Of a stretch of 64,000 bases of DNA, positions 56,609 to 64,000 are shown piece by piece. The position numbers and the translations under genes were made by a program. The DNA is from SAR86 cluster bacterium. Lineage in GTDB: Bacteria; Pseudomonadota; Gammaproteobacteria; Magnimaribacterales; D2472. The DNA is taken from NCBI GenBank assembly GCA_023703655.1, contig CP097973.1, positions 540,170 through 604,169 on the forward strand, read 5' to 3'. The notes under the pieces are model-generated. The model made no database searches, was not told the origin of the DNA, and worked only from the letters and a program-made list of their open reading frames with translations. Every line of letters starts with the position of its first letter. Within the stretch, counting starts at the first letter, position 1.

Positions 56609-57370
56609 ATGAAGCCTGTTTGTCTTGTTCTTGGTGCTGGTAGAGGCATAGGGGCTAATGTTGGAACATACTTTGCAGATCATGGTTATCATGCCTGCTT
56701 AGTAAGAAGATCAAATCAAGAAGCTCTTAATGAAAGCATAGACTTGATTCAAAAAGCGGGGAACTTAGCTACTGGATATTTAATAAATGTGATCGAAGAT
56801 GATTCCGTTGAGGATTTAATCGAAAATATTGAACAAAATATTGGTCCCATTGAAGTATTAGTTTATAACCTTGGTGCGCAATCAGGCATGAAATTATTAG
56901 CAGAGACTTCATACAAAGAATTTGAGTGGGCATGGAGAATTGCTAATCTTGGTCTTTTTAGGACTGCTCAATCATTAATACCTTTGATGCAACAAAGAGA
57001 GAAGGGCACATTTTTGGTCACATCAGCAACAGCTGCAATGCGTGGGAATAAGAATCAACATTCACATGCATCTGCTATGGGTGGTCGTAGGATGCTATGT
57101 CAATCTTTGAATGCAGAATTTGCATCTAAGGGTATTCATATAGCTCATATAATTATTGATGGTATGGTTGATGCACCAGATACACTTGGGAAAATGCTAG
57201 GTGATAAAGAGTTTAATAAACTAAAAGAGGATTTAGGTAGCTCTGATTTATTAATATCACCACTTGAAATTGCAAAAACATATTACCAAATTCACTTGCA
57301 ACATAGATCAGCATGGACCCACGAACTAAATATTAGTTCTTATCTAGATAAACAATGGTGGAATGATTAG
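56609..57370 (+). CDS. Atypical SDR lacking the YxxxK active site
   Basis: A 253-residue SDR with LGAGRGIGANV at the cofactor site and NLGAQSG, but the catalytic YxxxK is replaced by HSHASAMGGRR in the right place; the SATAAM serine region is kept. IHIAHIIIDGMVDAP near residue 185 matches a divergent SDR group that often lacks the classical Tyr. It may act with another general acid or have lost catalysis. It has its own short upstream gap with a TATAAT-like element and converges on the methyltransferase gene. Confidence 0.85.
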   Translation: MKPVCLVLGAGRGIGANVGTYFADHGYHACLVRRSNQEALNESIDLIQKAGNLATGYLINVIEDDSVEDLIENIEQNIGPIEVLVYNLGAQSGMKLLAETSYKEFEWAWRIANLGLFRTAQSLIPLMQQREKGTFLVTSATAAMRGNKNQHSHASAMGGRRMLCQSLNAEFASKGIHIAHIIIDGMVDAPDTLGKMLGDKEFNKLKEDLGSSDLLISPLEIAKTYYQIHLQHRSAWTHELNISSYLDKQWWND

Positions 57371-58260
57371 GTATTTTCAGAGATTTCTTTTATATGTTCA
57401 GGTCTTGTCGTGCAACAACCACCCACAACTTTTGCTCCTAGATTAATCCAATCTTTCACGTGTTTTAAGTAATCAGAGCAATTAATTTCGTTAGAATGAT
57501 GATGATGAATTTCATCTACACTTTCATAACTATCTAGCGAATCTTTAGACGGATCGTAAATAGATGAATTTGCATATGCTCCAAAATTATCAGTATGTTC
57601 TTTTAGAATTTTGATAGCCTCAGTTGTTAAATCAGCATGAGCACAATTTACAAGCTGATATTCAATTCTTGTTTTAGAAAGGTTTTTTACAGCATCACTC
57701 AATAATTCCTTTGACGGTAATAATTTAAAATCGATACCTCTTACTGTCCAACTTAACCAGACTCTATGAAAATTTTCTAATGCAATTTTTGATGCGATTT
57801 GTGCTTCTTGTATTGATGAAATTGTCTCACATAAGATTAAATCTACATTATTTGTATAAAGTTCACTTATTGAAGAGTAAAAATCAATCAATTGATTATT
57901 TGAAGGAATTAAATCTGGACGAAAACTTATGTTTATTGGTGGGAACGAGCCAGCAATCATTACATTTTTATTTTTTGAGTCCACAGCTTTTTGCGCAAGT
58001 TCAATTGCTATCTTTGTTAATTCAAGATAATTATATTTTTTTCCCATTCCATTAAGGATCAATGGTGTAGCATAATAATTACTGGTAGTAATAACATTAC
58101 AGCCCGCTGTAATATTATCTTCATGTATTGATCTTATTAAATCTTGACCATCATTTAATGCTTTAGCTGACCATATAGATTCTTTCCAATCTGGTAAATC
58201 ATAACCTCTATAAGCTAATTCTGTGCCCATTGCAGAGTCTAATATATAAAAATCAGTCAA
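57367..58260 (-). CDS. mmuM: Homocysteine S-methyltransferase family protein (MmuM-like)
   Basis: A 297-residue TIM-barrel methyltransferase. LDSAMGTELAYRG at the N-terminus, Cys206 in VNCAH, and Cys282-Cys283 in GGCC form the zinc site. It moves a methyl group from S-methylmethionine, SAM or a betaine-like donor to homocysteine. The start is TTG at 58260 with a GGAG site just upstream; no ATG fits before the conserved N-terminus. It overlaps the sulfotransferase by eight bases. With a BCCT transporter nearby a methylated donor from osmolytes is possible. Confidence 0.9.
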   Translation of the reverse strand: MTDFYILDSAMGTELAYRGYDLPDWKESIWSAKALNDGQDLIRSIHEDNITAGCNVITTSNYYATPLILNGMGKKYNYLELTKIAIELAQKAVDSKNKNVMIAGSFPPINISFRPDLIPSNNQLIDFYSSISELYTNNVDLILCETISSIQEAQIASKIALENFHRVWLSWTVRGIDFKLLPSKELLSDAVKNLSKTRIEYQLVNCAHADLTTEAIKILKEHTDNFGAYANSSIYDPSKDSLDSYESVDEIHHHHSNEINCSDYLKHVKDWINLGAKVVGGCCTTRPEHIKEISENT

Positions 58261-59854
58261 CGCTTACTCCATTGCTAACGAACATGCTTTTAAGTTCGAT
58301 TAAATATTTCTCAAAATTTTTCCAATATAAATGACTTGATTTATAAATTGGTTGTCTGACTTGTTCAGAACTTGGTGTTCTCACTGACCTTTTATTTTTA
58401 TAAAAATCTAAGCAACTTTTTTCAAAGTCTAAGTTACAAAAACTAAGCAATTCTCTGATTTCATATTCTGTATTTTCTATAAGATCTTCATATTTAATAG
58501 AATGAATTTCTCCTGGTAATACCTTATTCCAATGATCCATAATGTCTAAATAATCTAAATAGTAATTGCCAATTCTTCTCAACGAATATGTAAATCCTTG
58601 TCCAGTACCAAATAATTGTTTGTAACAACTAAAACAACAATCCATTGGATTCCTCCTTATATCAATAATTTTTGCATTTGGGAGAATTAATTTAATTAAA
58701 CCTATATGAACAAAGTTATTGGGCATTTTATCAATAAAAAACTCCTTGCTAAGAACTCTTTGAGTCATAGTATTTTCTATATACAGCTTGCCCATATTTC
58801 GAATTTTATCTGATGACATAAACTTTATTGCTGAGGGATATTCCGACTTACTATTTACAATATCTGTATTCGCTATTTTTCTAGAAAGCGCAACGATGTT
58901 TTGAAGTTCTGTAGTTGCTTCAACTTTTGAATGTGATGAGAGAATCTGCTCGACAAGTGTTGATCCAGATCTTGGTAGGCCAACAACAAAGATTGGATCA
59001 TGACATTCGTAACCGGCATGCTTATTATTTGAAAAAAACTCTTTAGTAAAAAATTTCTTTAATTCATTACACTGTCTGTTGAATCCTTTTGAATTCCATG
59101 GAACACGCTTACTTTTTACTTGATTACCCTTTGTGTATGCAGCGAATGCAGTTTGATATTCATTTTTATCTTCATTAGCTTTTCCAAATGCAAATAACAA
59201 ATGAGAATAATCATCAAAATTACAATTTTTATCATTTAACAACTTTTGTATTTCATTTAAATCCTCATTTAAAAATTTATACGTTTTAAGATTTGCTAAA
59301 CTCCAGTATGCTTCCCCAGCTCCTTTTTTAAAACCAATTGCTTTTTTGTAGGCCTTAATACACTCGTCAATCCGGCCTAGCGCACGAAGTGCATGACCAT
59401 AACTCAAATAAATCTGATTATTTGCTGGGAATTTATTGATTATGTATTCAAAAAGTTCAACTGCTTTATCATGTTTATTTCCAAGTGCATAATTCACTGC
59501 TTTTAAAGCAAGCCAGCTTTGATTATCTGGATCAGTATTTAGAATTATATTAAGTTGCTCTTCAGCCTCATCTGGTAACTGTCTTCTGTACAATAAATGA
59601 GCATATGAAAATCTTGCATTATGAAAATCTGGGGCTAGGTCCAAGGCCCTTGTAAATAAATATCCTGCCTCTCTATATGCTCTCACCTCAAGACCAACAT
59701 CACCAAGTAGTTTCATGGCATTTACATCCAATGGATTCAATTCTAAGTAGCTTCTGAGTAACTTTTCAGCTTTGCTAAAATTTTCTTCAGATAGAAATGT
59801 TGCTGCTTGAACAAGTTGTGGAGGCAAATTGTCTTTTGAGTAATTTGCCTTCAC
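58253..59854 (-). CDS. Tetratricopeptide-repeat sulfotransferase
   Basis: A 533-residue fusion: N-terminal TPR repeats (about residues 14-195; e.g. AKLLRSYLELNPLD, AYREAGYLFTRALDLAP, HDKAVELFEYIINKFPAN) and a C-terminal P-loop sulfotransferase domain. The 5'-PSB loop is GLPRSGSTLVEQIL (292-305), and the 3'-phosphate part is IIDIRRNPMDCCFSCYK. It would move sulfate from PAPS to a protein, lipid or glycan; TPR repeats suggest a protein partner. Start is GTG 59854 with no obvious ribosome binding site. It lies 26 bases downstream of the TonB receptor on the same strand. Confidence 0.92.
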   Translation of the reverse strand: MKANYSKDNLPPQLVQAATFLSEENFSKAEKLLRSYLELNPLDVNAMKLLGDVGLEVRAYREAGYLFTRALDLAPDFHNARFSYAHLLYRRQLPDEAEEQLNIILNTDPDNQSWLALKAVNYALGNKHDKAVELFEYIINKFPANNQIYLSYGHALRALGRIDECIKAYKKAIGFKKGAGEAYWSLANLKTYKFLNEDLNEIQKLLNDKNCNFDDYSHLLFAFGKANEDKNEYQTAFAAYTKGNQVKSKRVPWNSKGFNRQCNELKKFFTKEFFSNNKHAGYECHDPIFVVGLPRSGSTLVEQILSSHSKVEATTELQNIVALSRKIANTDIVNSKSEYPSAIKFMSSDKIRNMGKLYIENTMTQRVLSKEFFIDKMPNNFVHIGLIKLILPNAKIIDIRRNPMDCCFSCYKQLFGTGQGFTYSLRRIGNYYLDYLDIMDHWNKVLPGEIHSIKYEDLIENTEYEIRELLSFCNLDFEKSCLDFYKNKRSVRTPSSEQVRQPIYKSSHLYWKNFEKYLIELKSMFVSNGVSVD

Positions 59855-59879
59855 ATGCTATGCAGTTATGAAATTTTAA

Positions 59880-62159
59880 CTATTTATCTAATAACCAACT
59901 AAATTTAATGCCTATAGATCTAGGTCTGTTAACCGTAATAAGATCTACATAATCTTCGTAATTTCTTCCAAGTTCTGCAGTTTCATCAGTAAGGTTATTG
60001 ACGTAAAACTGTAGTTGCTTATTGCCTCTAACAAGTGTCCAAGATGCATTAACTATAGAGTATGAGTCTTGAATTTCTCTTGTTCCCAAGAAAACGTCAC
60101 TATTAAACATCTCATCAGTAAACGTATAATTAATTTGACCAAAAGAATTTTCATTTACTTCATAATCAAGATTAATATTATATTTTACATCTGGTGTTAG
60201 AGGCAGATCTTGACCAGCTGCAACTCTCAAAGTACCTCTATAAAAATAGTTTTCTTTAAGTTCAGCATCGTTAGATGAATAACCAACTGAAATAGTAGCC
60301 CTATCATTTATGATGTATCTTGAATCAAACTCAAATCCATTACTTTCAGCTTGTCCAAGATTATCAACTAGTCCAAGTAAGGAAATGTTTGGATCAAAAA
60401 ATGCTAATTGAATATCATTCCAATCTTGTTGATATATAGCACCATTAAACCTAAATCTTCCATCCATTAAAGTAGTCTTCAAGCCAATTTCAGTGCTTTC
60501 AAGGAAATCAGAATCATAAGTAGCACCAACTTCTGTTGTTCTATTAGCTCCACCAGGCCTATATCCTTCTGATAGGGTCAAATAAATTAGAGTTGTCTCA
60601 TTTATATCATAAGATAAATTAAACTTGCTCACGCTATCTTTACCACTAAACCTTGAATTTACATTATCAGCTCTGTTTGTGCCTCCAATATAGCTTGGCC
60701 AAAAAACAGTACCAACAAACCCTTTTAGCGAAGTTTCATTCTCAAAACGTCGATATCCAAGGGTTAATTTAAGCTGATCAGTTAGTTGATAATACAACTC
60801 ACCGAACAAAGCAGTTTCCTCGTCAACTCTAACTTGATCTGTTTGATAGTAGTTCTCAACAGAAAGAGGGACCTTGAGCGCATCGAGAATGCCAGGAATC
60901 CTCCACTGAGTATTATAATCAAGAGTATTTTCTGTATAGAAACTTCCAATAATCCAGTTAAGCTTAGTTTGATTCTTTGAAGTTAACCTAATTTCTCGGG
61001 TTTCAATTTCTTGATTAGTATCATTTTCGTATTGAATACTAGGATCAATACAATTATCACCATAATAATAGGCATAACATGTGTAATAAGCCTCGACATA
61101 TGCACTATAAGCTGCGTATGCAGAATAGTCAGTAAGATACTCTAAGTCTCTATCAAGTGTTGATGTTGTAAACGTAAGATCAGCAAATCCGAGGTCACCT
61201 GTTATTGTGGCGGTAAATTTTGACCAATCGTCATCGGTTGAGTCGTCAAAAAACCTACTAACATTATAGTCGCCAAGAGCGGTTGGATTATGATCCCAAA
61301 CACCGTCAGTCTCTGTTTGTTGGCTCATTAGATTTGCATCAAATGTCCATGAGTCACTAAGATTCACTCTCAGAGCAGCTTTGTAACCTTCAACCACTGA
61401 CTCATTAAAATCACTTTCAACAAAGTTTGCACTTGTTTTTGTTATACCACTGAGTGGATATGTAATTGAATCCTGAACAGAGTCAATATAACCACCATCC
61501 TTATCTCTATAACCGACAAGTCTTATTGCAGAATTTTGACTTAAGGGGATATTAACAAACCCTTCTAATAAATTACTACCCGATCCACCACTTGTAGATT
61601 CAATACCCATATTAGCTCCGGCATCAAACTCATTAATGGGTTTTTTTGTAATGATTCTTAAATTACCAGCTTGTGATGCAGCACCATACAATGTACCTTG
61701 AGGCCCAGTTAGAACTTCAATTCTATCAATATCATAAATATGAACATCAAGATTATCACCAATTGCTGTAACAGGAGCATCATCAACATATATAGCCACT
61801 GAGGGACCAGTTAAGGACTGATTTTGATTACCACCATCAGAAACACCCCGCATAAAAATTTGACCCATGCCCGGACGTCTTTGATAGCTACTAACAGATG
61901 GTAGCTGTAAAACATAATCAGCAAAATTCTTAATATTAAGCTTAGATAATGATTCTTCTGTTATCGCAGTAATACTTATTGGCACATCCTGAAGATTTTG
62001 TTCTCTTTTTTGAGCTGTAACAATAACTTCTTCAACTTCGAAGTTAGATCCATCTTGAGATGCTACAGCACCTGTAAATAGAACTGAGCTGCCGGCAAAT
62101 GCTACACGCGAAGAAGCCTTTGTGAGTTTATATAAATTGTTTAATTTAAAAATATCCAT
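59880..62159 (-). CDS. TonB-dependent receptor with tyrosine/alanine-rich loop
   Basis: A 759-residue TonB-dependent receptor. Signal/N-region (about 1-35), the typical EEVIVTAQKREQNLQDVPISI segment, plug (about 50-170 with GPSVAIYVDDAPV and GPQGTLYGAASQAGNLRI), and barrel ending in GIKFSWLLDK. A short segment near residue 348-375 is extremely Tyr/Ala-rich with two Cys. Start ATG 62159 has a GGGGGAA site; the frame opens also at 62171. The plug style (sphingomonad-type FepA/FecA-like annotated) is common for organic-substrate uptake in marine groups. The sulfotransferase downstream may be co-transcribed. Confidence 0.9.
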   Translation of the reverse strand: MDIFKLNNLYKLTKASSRVAFAGSSVLFTGAVASQDGSNFEVEEVIVTAQKREQNLQDVPISITAITEESLSKLNIKNFADYVLQLPSVSSYQRRPGMGQIFMRGVSDGGNQNQSLTGPSVAIYVDDAPVTAIGDNLDVHIYDIDRIEVLTGPQGTLYGAASQAGNLRIITKKPINEFDAGANMGIESTSGGSGSNLLEGFVNIPLSQNSAIRLVGYRDKDGGYIDSVQDSITYPLSGITKTSANFVESDFNESVVEGYKAALRVNLSDSWTFDANLMSQQTETDGVWDHNPTALGDYNVSRFFDDSTDDDWSKFTATITGDLGFADLTFTTSTLDRDLEYLTDYSAYAAYSAYVEAYYTCYAYYYGDNCIDPSIQYENDTNQEIETREIRLTSKNQTKLNWIIGSFYTENTLDYNTQWRIPGILDALKVPLSVENYYQTDQVRVDEETALFGELYYQLTDQLKLTLGYRRFENETSLKGFVGTVFWPSYIGGTNRADNVNSRFSGKDSVSKFNLSYDINETTLIYLTLSEGYRPGGANRTTEVGATYDSDFLESTEIGLKTTLMDGRFRFNGAIYQQDWNDIQLAFFDPNISLLGLVDNLGQAESNGFEFDSRYIINDRATISVGYSSNDAELKENYFYRGTLRVAAGQDLPLTPDVKYNINLDYEVNENSFGQINYTFTDEMFNSDVFLGTREIQDSYSIVNASWTLVRGNKQLQFYVNNLTDETAELGRNYEDYVDLITVNRPRSIGIKFSWLLDK

Positions 62160-62171
62160 ACTTTCCCCCAT

Positions 62172-62353
62172 AGATATAATATATATTATCCTACAAAATG
62201 TTGGCTTTTGCTAAATTTGGGAGTAACCTTATTTAGCGGTATTTATTAATCGCTCGCAAGCCAGACAAATCAGCGATATGTCGATAATAATAAATTATAA
62301 GAATTTGTAAAGCGTTTTGTAATTTTCTAACAAACCTACTAATTGTTGAAAGA
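62172..62353. promoter_or_regulatory. Divergent promoter region between the TonB receptor and BCCT gene
   Basis: A 182-base non-coding gap. It holds the perfect palindrome TAATATATATTA (62177-62188), next to the receptor start, and an inverted pair ATCGCT/AGCGAT 17 bases apart near 62250-62280. Both transcripts must start here, but no promoter is clear. The palindrome may simply be AT-rich sequence. Confidence 0.35.
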
Positions 62354-63817
62354 ATGATAAAAATCAAAAACTGGAATTTTTCAATAATTTTAACGATTAT
62401 GTTTATTGTTTTTGGTATTTTTTCATATACTCTCTTTGATCCTGTTAAATCTACAGAATTATTATCAACACTCTATAGAAATGCAGCAGTTATATTTGAA
62501 AGCACTTTTCAATATGGAACTTTGATTTTAATTGCTTTTTTAATAATTTTTGCTCTATCGCCTAAAGGTACGAAAGTAATTTCTATTACTGGAAGAGATA
62601 AATACTCATATATTTCATGGGGATTTATGATTTTTACAGCTGGTATGGGCGCATCAATTTTATATTGGGCACCAATTGAGTGGGCATATTATTTTAATGA
62701 GCCACCAACTGGAATTAAAAACAATGATGAATTGATTAAGAATTATGCTATTTCATATTCAAATTTTCATTGGGGTATAAGTGGATGGGCACTTTATTGC
62801 CTCCCAGCTTTAGCTTTTGCTATCAGCTTAATAAAAAATCCAGATAACCCGTTAACATTCAGTGGAATTTTTATTGGGAATGTAAAAAAATATAAATTTC
62901 TAGGATGGATTTTAGATTTAATTTTTATCGTGAGTATTATTTCTGGTGCTGCAATTGCGATAGGACTATCTTTCCCGCTTATTGCAAAAATATTTTCGAC
63001 AATTTTTAACATTTCTTTTTCAATTAATTTTCAATTTATGGTGCTTTTGCTTTGCTTACTGATTGTTGCTGTGACCACAGCATTAGGACTTACAAAGGGT
63101 ATTAAAAAACTAAGTGAATTCAACATATATTTGGTTATTTTCCTGCTAGGCTTTATTTTAATAAATGGTAATACTGCTGACTTACTAAATTATTCATATG
63201 TATCATTAAAAACATTATTTTCTAACTTCTTTGAGATGAGCACCTTAACGAATGATGTCTTTGTTCAAGACTGGACTGTCTTCTATTGGGCATGGTGGAT
63301 GGCCTTGTCTCCGTTTGTCGGTACCTTTGTAGTAAATATATCTAATGGCAAGACTCTTCGTGAGTTAATATTAGGAACAGTTTTTATTGGAGCATTTGGT
63401 TCAATGCTTCATTTCTTGATTATAGGTAATTATTCTTTTTATCTTTTTTCAAATGATATTGTGAACGTAATAGCGCTTATATCAAGTGGTGAAACTAATA
63501 CTGCAATAGTTAATATTATCGGAACTCTTCCGTTTAGAAATTTTATTTTATTAGTATATGCAATCGTTATGATTATATTTATGTGTACAACTTATAATTC
63601 ATGTGCATATGTTTTGGCTGCATCTTCAATGAAGACTACATCGAATGAGCCGGATATATTATTAAGAATATTATTTTCAATTGTATTAATGGTGTTACCT
63701 GGCTTATTTTTAGTTGTAGATGGGTTTGAACTTACAAAAAATATTCTATTATTAAGCTCAATTCCCTTAATATTTATTTTTGTTGCAATGATATATTTCA
63801 GCATTAAAAATGTTTAA
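62354..63817 (+). CDS. BCCT-family transporter (betaine/carnitine/choline type)
   Basis: A 487-residue BCCT carrier with about twelve membrane helices. Family marks: GMGASILYWAPIEWAYYF (near residue 98), NFHWGISGWALYCLPA, and the signature WTVFYWAWWMALSPFVGTFV near residue 312. It imports betaine, choline, carnitine or related quaternary or sulfonium compounds such as DMSP, usually with Na+. The Na+-pumping OadGAB elsewhere in the window would supply a gradient. It overlaps the hydrolase gene by eight bases. Confidence 0.93.
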   Translation: MIKIKNWNFSIILTIMFIVFGIFSYTLFDPVKSTELLSTLYRNAAVIFESTFQYGTLILIAFLIIFALSPKGTKVISITGRDKYSYISWGFMIFTAGMGASILYWAPIEWAYYFNEPPTGIKNNDELIKNYAISYSNFHWGISGWALYCLPALAFAISLIKNPDNPLTFSGIFIGNVKKYKFLGWILDLIFIVSIISGAAIAIGLSFPLIAKIFSTIFNISFSINFQFMVLLLCLLIVAVTTALGLTKGIKKLSEFNIYLVIFLLGFILINGNTADLLNYSYVSLKTLFSNFFEMSTLTNDVFVQDWTVFYWAWWMALSPFVGTFVVNISNGKTLRELILGTVFIGAFGSMLHFLIIGNYSFYLFSNDIVNVIALISSGETNTAIVNIIGTLPFRNFILLVYAIVMIIFMCTTYNSCAYVLAASSMKTTSNEPDILLRILFSIVLMVLPGLFLVVDGFELTKNILLLSSIPLIFIFVAMIYFSIKNV

Positions 63818-64000
63818 AACTATCAATAATAAAAGAATTTACTTCCATAATTTTGAAAATATTGATGCTAATAAAAAATCACTCTTATTTATACCTGGTG
63901 CCGGCTTAGATTATAGGTATGTGAGAGCGCTAAAATTTGACCACACAATATTCAATCCACCATTAGTAATTGATTTTCCAGGTCATGGAAAATCTGAAGG
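63810..64000 (+). CDS. Alpha/beta hydrolase, N-terminal part; cut by window edge
   Basis: The first 63 codons: MFKTINNKRIYFHN, a strand SLLFIPGAG (oxyanion-hole region) and IDFPGHGKSE, the usual second strand of an alpha/beta hydrolase. The catalytic serine would lie beyond the window. ATG 63810 overlaps the BCCT stop by eight bases, so they are probably co-transcribed. Specificity unknown. Confidence 0.8.
   Translation, partial: MFKTINNKRIYFHNFENIDANKKSLLFIPGAGLDYRYVRALKFDHTIFNPPLVIDFPGHGKSE

Noticed and set aside
62177-62188. Palindrome TAATATATATTA as an operator
   Set aside because: AT-only palindromes are common by chance here; without a regulator gene nearby I do not call a site, only mention it.

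Overview
The window looks like a piece of the chromosome of a streamlined, AT-rich marine gammaproteobacterium, most plausibly of the SAR86 type. This is an inference from gene content and order: G+C is about one third by eye, intergenic gaps are very short with many ATGA or 1-8 bp gene overlaps, there are three large TonB-dependent receptors, many short-chain dehydrogenases (SDRs) and NTF2-like proteins, a TPR-sulfotransferase, and the gammaproteobacterial order trxB-ftsK-lolA-crcB-serS. I see no rRNA, tRNA, insertion sequence, prophage or CRISPR array. No stretch longer than 300 bases lacks a gene.

Layout. 1-2666 (minus): a partial SDR and a lipoprotein subtilase with a C-terminal barrel-like region. 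2702-4375: an acyl-CoA synthetase. 4416-14690: a phosphorus block with PhoB/PhoR, Ppx, PPK2, a PiT transporter, an NTF2-like protein, a TetR regulator, a TonB receptor and a beta-propeller phytase. 14687-22615: a lipid or steroid-like CoA degradation cluster with two SDRs, an acyl-CoA synthetase, two DUF35 proteins, two thiolase-fold proteins without thiolase catalytic residues, and two crotonases. 22615-27536: DedA, HIT, NTF2-like, metallo-beta-lactamase, an MFS transporter, glycerophosphodiesterase and tiny membrane proteins. 27578-30836: a complete Na+-pumping oxaloacetate decarboxylase (OadGAB), then an acyltransferase. 32086-34274 (minus): a TorF-like porin, GlnK and Amt behind a textbook sigma-54 promoter. 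34382-36565: an ABM-like protein, an SDR, a YhdH/AcuI-like reductase and a 43-aa membrane protein. 36567-41950: the housekeeping block trxB/ftsK/lolA/crcB/serS. 42045-45254: an Oar-like TonB receptor with a strong terminator. 45313-57370: mixed metabolism, including a 2OG-Fe oxygenase, a nucleoside transporter, TspO, a KAS III, a lone PD-(D/E)XK nuclease, a GMC oxidoreductase, peptidase E, PsiE, a MIOX/PhnZ-type HD oxygenase and MAPEG. 57367-62159 (minus): a TonB receptor, a sulfotransferase and a homocysteine methyltransferase. 62354-64000: a BCCT transporter and the start of an alpha/beta hydrolase.

How it works together. The first third reads as phosphate sensing (PhoBR), uptake (PiT), storage and mobilisation (PPK2, Ppx) and scavenging from organic phosphate (TonB receptor plus phytase; GDPD, PsiE and perhaps the HD oxygenase further on). 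The second theme is CoA-thioester degradation of an imported lipid or terpenoid/steroid-like compound. The third is ammonium uptake under nitrogen control.

Most notable: the phytase and its convergent SDR neighbour (about 13640-15526) form a patch with visibly higher G+C; a perfect terminator-like hairpin lies inside the phytase signal-peptide codons; the DUF35/thiolase-fold quartet looks like aldolase or other non-thiolase enzymes; and the HD protein keeps all expected di-iron ligands but not the PhnZ substrate residues.
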